Shown here piece by piece: positions 23,243 to 33,540 of a stretch of 64,000 nt of DNA. This DNA is from Akebia trifoliata (taxonomy: Eukaryota; Streptophyta; Magnoliopsida; Ranunculales; Lardizabalaceae): positions 14,710,922 to 14,774,921 of the forward strand of contig CM030711.1 in the NCBI GenBank assembly GCA_017979445.1, read 5' to 3'. A model generated the notes under the pieces. That model was not told the DNA's origin, ran no database searches, and saw nothing but the letters and a program-made list of their open reading frames with translations. The translations under genes were made by a program, and so were the position numbers. The first letter of the stretch is position 1. Every line of letters starts with the position of its first letter.

Positions 23243-25906
23243 TGTTAATACCTCATTTTGTCAATCCCGAGTCAGTCACATGTTGTCGAGTATGTAACCA
23301 ATAGGTAAAATCATCCAAGACACATGAAGACACATGTCAGATATGTCATGACATATGAAGACCCATGGCAGACACATCGTGACATGACAAACACATCGAC
23401 GCGTTTCGCATTTCATCGACTTATCCTTCGAGTGTCAAATCCAATCAAGTATATAGACCAACCCAAGGCTCATTAGACATACCCGTGGAACGTTAGAAAG
23501 TGTCCGTACATATTCATTCTTGAACGTTCTTGCCCCCACCCCTTTTGAGTCAAATTTCTGATGAAATTATGATTTTCAGCATGCATGGAAGTGCCCTTGA
23601 AGTTGCCGAGTCATTTTGAGTGACTCAAGTTTTGGAGGTGGCAGAACCATAGTTCTGGCTGTGCCACCGCTAGTGCTGCCTCCAATGTCCAGCTTGTCAT
23701 ATTTTTTACTGTTATGACACAAACGGTGCCACCGTTGAGATGGAAATGCCATTGCCAGGAAGCCATTGGATGCTCATTTCTATAAATGAGAAGTACTTGG
23801 CTTCATTCCCTCTTGATCATCAAGTCTATTTCGAATCTCATAACCATAGGCAAACCTCATGAGTCTCTCCAACAATAGAAGATATTCTCGGGTGAATTCA
23901 AGACAATGTTTATCACGTCGAAAAGTCACAAGTGATCAATCATCAATTCTCACATCTTCCTTGCAACCAGATAGGCAAATCAAACAAAGCAAGGAACGAA
24001 AGACTTTGAAGAAGCGAATAACCAAGGACTGACGAACTCAACATACCTGATAAGCAAATCCTTTGATTTTGAATAAGTCCTTGTTTGTTTTTAAATTTCA
24101 TATATTGTAAAAGTTCCCTTGATTTTTCTTTTTAAAAATCAAACGCTTGTTTGAGTTGCGGACTCAAGTCAAATGTGAAAGGTTGTTGAGTTTCCAAAGG
24201 AAAAAACTCAAACATTTTAAGTGGATGTGTTTCACTTGATCTTAAGGTTTCGAAATTTGACCTTGTGAAAAATTTCATTTTAAGTAGACGCGATTTACTC
24301 GATCTTAAGGTTTTAGAATTAGCTTAGGTAAAATTCTATGTACGATTTTAGGTGAACCAAAAACCTATATTTTAGTGAACGTCAAAGAACCATTGATTTG
24401 GTTTCCTTGGGAGTAGACGTAGGCACAATTGTTGAACCACTATAAATTGTTTGTCTCATGCATCTTTCAATTTCTGCAAACTTGTGCAAAATCTATATGA
24501 TTGTTTTAAATGAATGTATCTTGTATGTTTAAACCCATATGACATAAATGACATGTATTGAAAATTGCACACGTAAGACTTATCATCAAATTGAGAACCA
24601 GTGAATTGACACTTAGAATGTACTTGTAGGCAAATTAGAAATATCTAAGTGCACACATTGATGAGTGTCTCCAAACACTCAATTATACACACATTTTTCG
24701 AATATTTATCTTAATTTTTGTACCTATTTTTTCATATTAAGGTAATAATCATGACAAGCCTCAAAACACAAGGTTGCATGTTAATTAGGCTTAAATATAT
24801 ATAAATAAATTTATTTACTAGATAAATCTAATTACGTGTGTTTCTTGTGTAGAAAATCAACAATTTGGAATCAAAATCTCAAGGTAAAAGCATTTGGGCC
24901 CACTTTGGAATGCCCTAATCCTTAACTCATATTCTCCTCTTTTGTCTTTTTGTGCAAAGAAAAGTGGAGGCTTCTTTTAGACTCTTCTACACACATTTTT
25001 CTCTATAAATAGAGCCTCAAACTCTAGAGAAAGGGTCCCATCTTGGTTCTCTTATCCAAGACTCATTTAATCTAAGGCTCTTAGCCTATTCTCTTATTTT
25101 TTGTATTTTCATTTTCTAGTTATTTTCTTTTGGCTAAATAATCTTGTAAGAAATAGAAGAAGAAGAAGTTGTAAGTTTCTCCATGAAATGAAGAAAAGTT
25201 ATTTCATCTCTTATCTTCCCTCTCTTGCAATGACATTAGGCTAAGTTCCCCTCTATTGGAGAGTGGAAAAGCCTAGAGCAAGTTCTTGTGTTATTTCTAA
25301 TTTCATGCCTTTCTTTTATTTAAAATGCTTATGAGTTCTCTTTAAGTTTCTTGCACCTTTTATTTTTAATATAGATACTTTATGCTTATTAAACTAGATA
25401 ATTGGTAGTAGGAAGTTTTCAAAGAATTCTACTTTGTTTATGTTCCCTTATTTCATTTCATTTGCAAAACTTTCCGATCTAAGGAGCTAACACCAAGCCC
25501 TTACGATTGAGTTATAAAAAGGCTAGAAACTAGAAATTGCTTATCAACATGTTCTAGGTAGATCCACCTCCAATGATGTTTTAATTTCATAAGTTTACTT
25601 GCTTTTAATTTCATTTACTTTAGTTTATTTTTTAGCGATTTTACATTTTCTTATAAGTTCAAAAATACAAAGAAAAACAGTTTTAATTCCTTTTAGTTAA
25701 TTTGAATTTTATCTTCTTAGCTTAACTCTATTCCTCCTTTCTCTTGGGTTCGATCCCCTACTTACCCCACAAGTAAGGTAAAAGTAAGATTATTATTAAC
25801 TTCGGTGAGAAAAACAACGATAGTCTCATCACACATTTAAAAAGAATTTTAAATCGTCCTATTCACCCTCCTCTAGGACTTGAAACGTTCAAAGCATGTA
25901 ATTTCA
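23243..25906 (+). mobile_element. 3' LTR of the plus-strand Copia element, interrupted
   Basis: Starts TGTTAATACCTCATTTTGTC and ends GCATGTAATTTCA at 25,906. Removing the nested LTR and one target copy leaves about 1,490 bp, close to the 1,578-bp minus-strand relative. A TATA-like TATAAATGAG lies at 23,781. The right flank carries a Tubby-like gene fragment. Confidence 0.75.
24659..25831 (+). mobile_element. Solo LTR nested in the Copia 3' LTR
   Basis: A 1,173-bp sequence that starts TGATGAGTGTC and ends GTCTCATCA, flanked by the 5-bp direct repeat CACAT (24,654-24,658 and 25,832-25,836). It has a TATA box (TATAAATAG at about 25,004). There is no internal domain. Near its end, TTGGGTTCGATCCCC resembles the last part of many plant LTRs. 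This was the last insertion in this stack. Confidence 0.85.
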
Positions 25907-25959
25907 ATTTTCACATACCTCTAAGATTTTGTAACAACACATAAATCGATCCACCAAAA

Positions 25960-26186
25960 TTGAAATTGCAGCCCAAGTTTGATGTAGAATTTGTCGGGCT
26001 AATATGTCGCCAGAGCTCCTGAGAGATGTGCTAATGAGAATAGAGGCGACCGAGAGTACCTGGCCTCCACAAAAAATGTGGTTGCTTACGCTGGTGTTTT
26101 CAAGAATTTGAGAGAAATCATAGAAGAAATCGTGAAAATTTCCCAAGTGTTAGGCAAGTTTGAATTTTTTGATCTCATTAAAGAAG
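25960..26186 (+). pseudogene. Tubby-like F-box protein exon relic
   Basis: From 25,990 to 26,186 the sequence encodes, across two frames, an F-box segment typical of plant Tubby-like proteins: NMSPELLRDVLMRIEATEST and WP, then VVAYAGVFKNLREIIEEIVK, ending in a splice-donor-like GAAG/GT at 26,186. In the family the F-box at the N-terminus binds SKP1 and precedes the Tubby domain, whose exons I do not see. A one-base loss in an A run (about 26,071-26,076) shifts the frame, and Trp before Ala-Asn-Met is Arg. It is a non-functional fragment next to a Copia LTR. The protein family is inferred from motif order. Confidence 0.7.
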
Positions 26187-26940
26187 GTTTTGTATTTCAA
26201 TGTTTTATTTGTTCTACTATTTTTGTTGCTCTTATGATTCATTTATCTTATATGTTGCTTTTATGCTCATAATCATCAAGAATCCGTACATATTAGGTCT
26301 TCTATCATTTTACAATAATTCTTTTTATCATTCAAAAGTAAGTGAATCCCACGGCTAGAAGAGATCTTTTTTGACAAAAAAAATTTTAGCTACGAGTTTT
26401 TAACATAAGAAGTAAAAATGGAAAGACAGTGAAATTTTATGACTTAGAAATGGTAAATATTTTACAATCGCAAAGAATCCATAAGTTCTTATACCATCAA
26501 CCACAATTTTTTCGTATACATATTCTTAAGTCTAACAAGAGAATATAAAAATTACTAGCATTTTAAAAAGATCCTTATTTGAACTCTGATGTCCATTGCA
26601 CGAAATCATCTCCGCCTCGAAATTGGTTAAATATAGATCTCCCCATGCTTAGTGATGTCGAAAAAAAGGGAATCAAGGACTTATTTACCAATCGATTCTC
26701 TACAATTGAAAATCGAAAAAGAAAAGATTTTTTTGGAACAGTTAAAAGGAAGTCGAGTTGGCCGATTAACGTTAAGTACCAATGCCACATTCAACAATTG
26801 AGATCTACACGCCTCAGAGAGTTTATGACTTCTGGAATGGGTAGGTAGATAAAGTGAGTATTGCATATCCTAACGCAATGTCGTTGTATCCTACAAGTGT
26901 GCCATGGACCTACAATAACCATGTATGCCTCAAGATTATA
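26187..26940. other. Intergenic AT-rich sequence, nothing assigned
   Basis: No gene is recognised. A plus-strand 89-codon frame at 26,579-26,848 has unusually balanced composition for this region but matches nothing I know, and the minus strand is open too. Confidence 0.3.
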
Positions 26941-26983
26941 TAAATAAACTGTAAATATGAGATTTTCGAGTCTAAAGATCTCT

Positions 26984-28515
26984 ACTACTTGGATTTGGAG
27001 TTGCCACCATTCTTTTTTAAAAAATGGTATGAATGGACACTCGAAAAATAATTTAAAAAATCATTTTTCTTCTTAGTGACTTGATTTGGGTATAGAAAGT
27101 GGTTTCTAAAGCCCGTATTGCATGAACTTTACGGATAAATTACATATTAAATCCCCTCATTAGACATAATGCATGGTTAATCCATATTTATCATTGATTT
27201 TCATTAAATAATGTAGATTGGAATTAATTGATGTTATTTTCGTGTAACAGGAAAAGATCGTAAATTTTCGGGAATAATTTAGAAGATTCAAATCATTTAT
27301 TGCGATCAAAGACCCAAGAAAAGTCAATTGACCAAAACCCAAGTCAGTTGGGCCCATGTTGACCACGGCGCCCAAGTTGACTAGGACGGCACGGTCAAAG
27401 CTGTGAATCCAACGTCAGAATTTGTGTAGGAACTTGACGGTTACAAATGCTTCGCAATGAATTAGGGTTTGTGAATTTTTGTAACTACGAAAAGTTTTCA
27501 AAATCCTAATTCTCCTAGAAACCCTAATCTGATCTCCTTAAATAGGAAACCAGACAATGGCTTAAGGGAGATCTGTAAAATAGAGAGCTCTATACATTTA
27601 GAAAATTAGAAGAATAATAGTTTTTATTTTCTATTTTGATCTTAGTTTTTGAAGGAATTATAATCGAAGAACCATACTGATTTTCAAGTTCAAGAAGCAG
27701 TAAAAGTATTCTTTTCTCTCATCTTTCTTCTTTCTTTTATATTATGCTTCTTTTACTTTGCTTTATTGTTCTTGCAATAATCATCGACTAACTTCTCTGT
27801 TAGATCGATTGAGGAAGCTGGAGTAAGATTTTATTAATATTTTTATTGTTCTCATAATTGCTTAATCGTTTTATTTTGATAGTTGTTAAGTATGTATTTT
27901 TAGACTTACTATTGATTGTTTCTCAAAGTTTTGATAGTTCATTCTTTGATAAGTTCAAGATAAAGTATGTTTCACAGAGAACGATTAATACTTGTCCCAT
28001 GATCTTGACTTAATTTATCGCATACTTTCAATCTTGTTTCTATTATAACTATTTGATTTTCTGATCCACAAACATTAGTTTTGTTTAGTGGATCAAGATA
28101 AATAGAAGACCAAAAATTATTGATAAAACTTGTAAAGGTGGATCTAACTGATCTACGTTTTTCATCGTGTCTAAATTTTTTTTATTTATAGTATTTTCTT
28201 TTAAATAATTTCGTCTCAAAAACTATTTTTAAATCATATGTTAAACTTGGATTGGATTTAAAGTGAAAAGATAACTGGATTAATGTTGTCTCTATGGTTC
28301 GACCCTTACTTGTCAAGGTCTTTATTTTATTTTTATTTTATCATAATCTACAGCTCAAACATGAATTTCGTACGGATAAAGGTGTTGGTTCACCTAAGAT
28401 CTAGGTAAGGGGGTTCATGTTAGGGAATAAGGAAGGTGTTAGACACCCTATTCCTGCCACCATAAGTGGTAGCCTAAGATTCAACCATTTTTTAGAAAAT
28501 GAAAAGAAAATATGA
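26984..28515 (-). mobile_element. Relic of a Gypsy-2-family LTR, split by an insertion
   Basis: The minus-strand equivalents of the LTR end at 57,340-57,560 appear in two blocks. At 26,995-27,095 are GTTGCCACCATTCTTTTTTA and TAGTGACT; at 28,381-28,515 are CACCTAAGATCTAGGTAAGG, AAGGTGTTAGACACCCTATTC and an ATTTTTTAGAAAATG-like end. In the intact LTRs these blocks are adjacent. The intervening 1.24 kb is a later insertion. The remainder of the LTR to the right is too decayed to bound. Confidence 0.65.
27140..28380. mobile_element. Insertion of about 1.24 kb flanked by a 10-bp direct repeat
   Basis: TACGGATAAA occurs at 27,130-27,139 and again at 28,371-28,380, directly bordering the split in the LTR relic. 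The interior has a promoter-like CCTTAAATAGGAAACC (about 27,537) and an LTR-like tail (GTTGTCTCTATGGTTCGACCC at about 28,284, shown here in part). I could not find terminal inverted repeats or a clean TG/CA LTR boundary, so the class is unclear. Confidence 0.45.
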
Positions 28516-29985
28516 AAAAACCTGGTTTGTGCCCTCAAATGAGAGGTACTTCAATTTCGACTTAAACCAAATAGGACTTCCTTATTGAGTAAGGAAGATA
28601 TTTTTGAAAATTTTAGACTCTTTGGTCGAGGACCCATTTTCATAAGAAAAGGATCCAAGGCCTTAGTCTCAAAATATTTTGTGTGAGTGCAAGAGTGTAA
28701 GGATTTTTAATAAATATTTTTGAAAAGGATTTTCAACCCTTATCTTTTCGATTGTGCTGAAGCCCAATCTATCGGAAGTAAGGGAAGGTATCTATTACGT
28801 CTTAGAATTGTTCTAGGAAAAAAAAGATGGGAGAAGTGGAAAAGAGAAAATTATGAAGGGGAGAGAAGGGGGGAATTATTTTCTTTTTTTTGTTAGTGTC
28901 TTCACCCTACCTTATTCTGGACTTGGCTTTCTTTGACTTTTCTTCTTTTCCTTCCAAGTATGAACTTCTTGATCTTAGTCTTGATGTGTTGGTTGTGTAG
29001 AATTTTAATGGTTGATGAGTGTAAGTGTAGAGGTTATGAGAGAGAGAGAGAGAGAGAGAATTGAAGCTTGATAGGATTTTTCAAGATTTGGGGGTTTGTG
29101 AGAGAAGGGGGGGGGGGGGGTTTATAGGATTTTGATGTGACTTTTAGGATTAGAGTTAGGTGAAAATGTAAAAAGGTATAGAAGTACATGAGGTTTATAG
29201 GTGGGTTATGTGAAATTTAAGATTAGGGGGAAGATACATATGGAAGGTGGTGTAAATGAGTTGTTTTTTTTATTATCTAAATGGGTGGATCTTTCAACCC
29301 ATTTGGGTTGAGTGTTAAGTATAGTTAAGTGGAATGGATTTTGGTTAGAAGAATGTTGGTGTAAGGGAGTGGTTGTTAATATTTTTAGAATGTTGGAGAG
29401 GTTGATGACATATGTCAAAAAGGTGAGGGGTGTGTGTTAAATGAGTTGATTAGGGAGAAACGGTGTGGGGATGGCTTGTGGTGAAGGGTTTGGAGAGAAT
29501 GATGGGGGTAGGTTATGACATGGGTGTGGGTTGATTAGTTTTTTGGAGAATGGTGATGAGGGTGGGTAAATGGATTAGGGAAGTGGGTTGTGGTGACATG
29601 TATTACATTTTAATGATTTGCCTTTCTAAGTTAACCGTTACAAAATCATGCAATATTTCTCCATCTACCTTTACAAATTAACATGTAAAAGAGATCAAAA
29701 CCACTAAAACGCATGTGAGTATGCATAAATGAAGCATAGAACAGATCCTATCATAATTGGAGCAACATAACATCACCACTTGTTCATAGGATCTTTCAGG
29801 TTGGTTACAATTTCCATGTAACTATTCAAAGTTGCAGTCAGCATGTGATTGCAAATGTGCTCAATAACCTGCATGCACATGATTTCATTGTATGTATCAC
29901 AAAAATAAATGAAAGACTATGTACGTTATTTTTACTTGTGTGTTTTTGGATCTGGTCTTTTCTATCAAAAAATAAAAAAAAATAA
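28516..29985. other. Intergenic sequence with microsatellites
   Basis: Contains a (GA)n run at about 29,039-29,060, a G run at about 29,108-29,120, and a G/T-rich plus strand from 29,160 to 29,600. At 29,800-29,880 the minus strand has a splice-acceptor-like GCATGCAG followed by an open stretch beginning [17 protein letters not shown], which I cannot identify. Confidence 0.35.
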
Positions 29986-29989
29986 AAAA

Positions 29990-30695
29990 AAGTAATATCT
30001 CTATTGTTCCTCTCAAAAGTAATCTCCCTCTCATATGGGCTGAACTCAAAGTTGGTGACGGCTTCCTTTCCATTACATTTTATGGTCGCCTTGTCATAAG
30101 CCTTGATTTCCATAATAATAAATAAATAAAATGACATTCACGTAAGTTTTTAACTCTATTAAGTTTGAGAATTTGAAAAACAAAAAAAAATTGAGTATTA
30201 GGGTGATTGAAATTTATGATTAATAGTACCTTGAAGCATCTACTTATTACTTCTATATATATGTAGCAAAAACACAACCTCCTAATGAGAAGCTTTCAAA
30301 AACCCATTTTAGAGATCATCGAGTTAAGCACTTAAAATTATTATCTAATCTCAAATGGAATAATATCATCAAAAAAATGTATATTTAGTTTGGTGGGTTC
30401 TTTACTTCTTACCAAGAAATTGCCCCATTCAAGCTTCCCCTTGAAAATCCAGTGCTCAGGTAATAAAAATTATACACGAATTATTCCTTGGTAAGGTTCC
30501 CCATCTGAATATAAATAAAACAAGGAAAAAAATCCCCAATTTAAAATTAATTAAATAAAAAAACATATAAAAAAAAGTATAATATGAAAATTGTGCCCTA
30601 ACCCACCTGTTTCAAATCCCCATAATAGTCACTGAGATTAAAATTGATATTGGCCTCGACTCCACGAAACTTAATCACAGCACAATCATATACTC
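29990..30695 (-). pseudogene. APETALA2-like (euAP2/TOE type) transcription factor relic, three exons
   Basis: Three consecutive AP2-gene exons in correct order on the minus strand. Exon a (30,694-30,607) is the end of AP2 domain 1: [19 protein letters not shown] followed by [10 protein letters not shown], with AG before it and GT after. Exon b (from 30,505) starts MGNLTKE, then a stop, FVY, STGFSRGS, and after a deletion MGQFLGKK, the linker and domain 2. Exon c (30,101 to about 29,990) is the end of domain 2: [20 protein letters not shown]. These proteins bind DNA through two AP2 domains and are often miR172 targets. Stops and the deletion show this is dead. The first half of domain 1 and the miR172 site are not found nearby. 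Confidence 0.8.
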
Positions 30696-30930
30696 TGTGA
30701 TTAAAACCCCCAAAAATTAATCAAAATTCACCTTAGTAAATACAATTTTTTTAAGACTTCATTAAAAACTTTTAGTTTTCTCATGTTTGGTATATAACAA
30801 TCCAAGTACGATCATATGCTCTATGATTAAAATCCCCTAAAATTAATCAAAATTCACCTTAGTAAATACAATTTTTCTAAGACTTCATTAAAAGCTTATA
30901 GATTTCTCATGTTGGTATAGAACAATCCAA
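30683..30930. repeat. Tandem duplication of about 126 bp over an AP2 exon edge
   Basis: Two copies, starting at about 30,683 and 30,809. Each contains a minus-strand intron end and the first codons of AP2 exon a (TATGATTGT in one, TATGATCGT in the other). The outer copy keeps the more conserved Tyr-Asp-Arg codons but then leads straight into the other intron copy, so the duplication breaks the exon. Confidence 0.75.
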
Positions 30931-31284
30931 CAACTAGGTGGGGGTGATTGAAATCACATCCTTAGCAACCTGAAAAAGGTAAACTAAACAACACAATCAA
31001 TATTTATCTCAAGGAAAAAATAATTCAATACCATGGTTTTAGAAGTTTAAGTTAATCCCACTAGAATGGAGTAACTGAAATTGTTTAGCCAATCCCAAAT
31101 ATTTGGGATATGGTTATGGTTATGGTGATAGTAATGATTGTTTTTTCATTTTTATTGTCTCGAATAAAAAGGACAAATATCACAATATATATATATAGCA
31201 GTATGTACCAAGTACTAATAGTATCTACAACCAAAGCTCTTCATCGAACAATCAAGAAGCTGCAATATATATACATACATATAT

Positions 31285-31673
31285 GGGGATGGTTCAGCAG
31301 CCCTAAAGTTTGCCAAGTTTGGTGCCAAACATTTTTCAAAATATGGGTTAGAAGCTTTGGAATGAGCGGATTTTTTGTGAGGATGATATTTATGATGAGA
31401 AGATCATCCTCACCAAAAATCAGCCTATTCCAAAACTTATAACCCCATAAAAAGTGATTTACAAAAATTGTACGGTCCAAAATTCTTCAACTTATAAACT
31501 AGGGTTAGAAGGTTCAAAATGAGCTGATTTTTTGTGAGGATGATCTCTTCACCGTAGAGATCATCCTCACAAAAAATCAGCCTATTCCAAAACTTCTAAC
31601 CCCATCAAAAGTGATTTACAAAAAATGTTTGGCACCAAACTTGACAAACTTTAGGGCTGCCGAACCGCTCCCT
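31285..31673. mobile_element. Foldback element A
   Basis: A 389-bp element in TA-rich flanks. Its outer inverted repeats of about 47 bp (GGTTCAGCAGCCCTAAAGTT left; GGTTCGGCAGCCCTAAAGTT on the opposite strand right) enclose two further hairpins, each with arms around GTGAGGATGAT / ATCATCCTCAC. It ends GGG...CCC. It carries no coding sequence and shares its core with elements B, C and D. Confidence 0.8.
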
Positions 31674-32074
31674 ATATATATATAATTAAAAGACAACATA
31701 AAACAATTAATACATAATAGACTACTATGAGAACATTTCTTTAAGAAGAATTTGCAAAGTAAAATAAGAAATACTATGAATGTCAAAAAAAATATCTCAA
31801 AAGAAAAAGGCTACCAACTAATCTTTCTCATTCATTCTCAAAACAAAATTAAATGTGATATTTATATAGAAAACCAACTAATCCTAATTAAATTCCAATT
31901 CAAATAATCTCAATCAAAATGCAAATCGAATTTCTTATTATAACATAAATTGATCAAGACAACATGCCAGATGAACACTAAAGTGATATAGGCTTACCAA
32001 ATCAAAAACAACATTCGAATATTTATTTGGGCATAATGAAAAAATATTAGACTGTTATTTGGAAAGTGAACTAC
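31674..32074. other. AT-rich intergenic sequence
   Basis: No gene or repeat recognised. If the LysM kinase relic once continued downstream, this would be intron, but no following kinase exon is visible. Confidence 0.3.
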
Positions 32075-32455
32075 AAGGTTCAAGTGATGAACATGTGTTA
32101 CAACCTTCAATTCAGCTAGGAATTCTTTTGATGCTTGCATATCCCTCTTTTTTATTGCATTTTCTGCATGAAAAGTAGTTGAAGAAAAAGAAAAAAGAAT
32201 TCAAATACTAAATTTCAAGAAAATTAGGGTTAAGATACATTGAAGAGTAAACTCATAGAATAAATGGTTCTTAGCCATACATGAGAAGTGTAGCTATGAT
32301 GCATAACTAATTACAATACTTAGTATACGATATCTAAGAAGAACAAATTCAGGATTCTATCTTTTCTTTTATAGTTTTGTGAGTACGGGAATACGAACCT
32401 CGCCTCATAGCTCTGCGCAGTAAATAGCTTTAGAGCCACCTTCACTAATTTGGCC
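32075..32455 (-). pseudogene. LysM receptor-like kinase (LYK/CERK1 type) relic, two exons
   Basis: Two adjacent kinase exons in order on the minus strand. The first (about 32,455-32,399) carries a glycine-rich-loop segment, KISEGGSKAIYCAEL, a stop, then GE, next to a GT donor at 32,398. The second (32,163-32,075) begins after GCAG and encodes [20 protein letters not shown] followed by VTHVHHLNL, then GT. This is the start of the kinase domain of LysM receptor kinases, which signal chitin or symbiotic molecules at the plasma membrane, and includes the ATP-binding Lys in AIKK. The exon boundaries match a real gene structure. LysM and later kinase exons are not found. Confidence 0.75.
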
Positions 32456-32694
32456 AAGAAAAAAATATATATCACAATAAAATCTACGAGAGAGATAACA
32501 AAAGATAACAAAAATTCTAAGCAAACAACTTTTCTTAAAACATAAGTAAGCTATAAAGAATTACACATAGGACTTCTAAATGTTTGACCAGCTTGCATAT
32601 CAAATTGTGGGAATCAATAACACTATGTCAATACATGTTTAGGCAACAATCATATAAAGTTGATAGCTAATTTTATATATATATATATATATAT

Positions 32695-33074
32695 GGGTCC
32701 CGTTCGGCACCCTAAGTTTTACCACACACTTTAACAAACGCGTTTTGTCCTATATGGGTTAGAAGTTTCGGAATGGGCTGATTTTTGGTGAGGATGATCT
32801 CTATGGTGAGGAGATCATCCTCACCAAAAATCAGCTCATTCCAAAACTTCTAACCCCATCAAAAATAATTTACAAAAAATGGACGGTCCACGATTTTTCA
32901 ACGTGTAAACATAGGGCTAAACATTTTAGAATGGGCTGATTTTTGGGGAGGATGATCTTCTAATCATAGAGATCTTCCTCACCAAAAATCAGCCCATTCC
33001 AAAACTTCTAACCCATGTAGGACAAAAAACGTTTGTTAAAGTGTGTGGTAAAACTTAGGGTGCTGAACATTTCC
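32695..33074. mobile_element. Foldback element B
   Basis: A 380-bp element between (TA)n runs. Outer inverted repeats (GTTCGGCACCCTAAGTTTTA and its complement after 33,030) differ from those of element A, but the inner hairpins (CTGATTTTTGGTGAGGATGA and partner) and the spacer TGGACGGTCCA are shared. Confidence 0.8.
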
Positions 33075-33091
33075 ATATATATATATATATA

Positions 33092-33498
33092 GGGTCAGGT
33101 TCAAGGGCCGTCTGAGAAACCGTCTAAGAAAACTTTTGACGGTAAATAAAATTTTAAAATATGGGTTAGAAATTTTGGATTGAGCTGATTTTTTGTGAGG
33201 ATGATCTCTATGATGGGAAGATCATCCAAAAAAAAAATCAGCTCAATTTGAAACTTCTAACCCCGTTAAAAGTGATTTAGAATGTGGACCGTCGATTTTT
33301 TACCACTTTTTATCACTAATTTGTAAATCACTTTTGATGGATTTACAAGTTTCTGATTGAGCTGATTTTTTGTGAGGATGATCTTCTCATCATAGTGACC
33401 ATCCTTGCAAAAAATCAGCTCAATCCAAAACCTCTAACCCTTATTTTGAAAAACGAAAGTTTTCTTAGACGGTTTCTCAGATGGCCCTTGAACCGCCC

Positions 33499-33500
<2 letters not shown>
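33092..33500. mobile_element. Foldback element C
   Basis: A 409-bp element only 17 bp from element B, again between TA runs. Outer inverted repeats are GGTTCAAGGGCCGTCTGAGA and complement. Inner hairpins carry GATTTTTTGTGAGGATGATC. A (TA)n run follows at 33,501-33,535. Confidence 0.8.

Positions 33501-33535
<35 letters not shown>

Positions 33536-33540
<5 letters not shown>

Larger units (their letters stand above)
15915..25906 (+). mobile_element. Ty1/Copia element (Sirevirus-like), plus strand, with nested insertions and a pol deletion
   Basis: Pieces in order are gag (15,915-16,215 and 18,324-18,682), the end of an env-like ORF (22,304-22,495), 3' UTR, polypurine tract (about 23,231) and 3' LTR (23,243-25,906). 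The 5' LTR and the first part of gag were separated by the minus-strand Copia insertion and lie left of it, outside the window. Protease, integrase, RT and RNase H are absent; where they should be lies the LTR at 18,683-22,303. It is a dead, layered element. Confidence 0.7.

Noticed and set aside
26579..26848. 89-codon plus-strand ORF as a possible small gene
   Set aside because: No domain, no splice or promoter context, and the opposite strand is equally open.
31085..31120. Apparent match to the AP2 domain-1 segment His-Ile-Trp-Asp on the minus strand (CCAATCCCAAATATTTGGGA)
   Set aside because: The sequence is a palindrome followed by GGTTATG repeats, and the neighbouring codons do not continue the domain; chance similarity is more likely.
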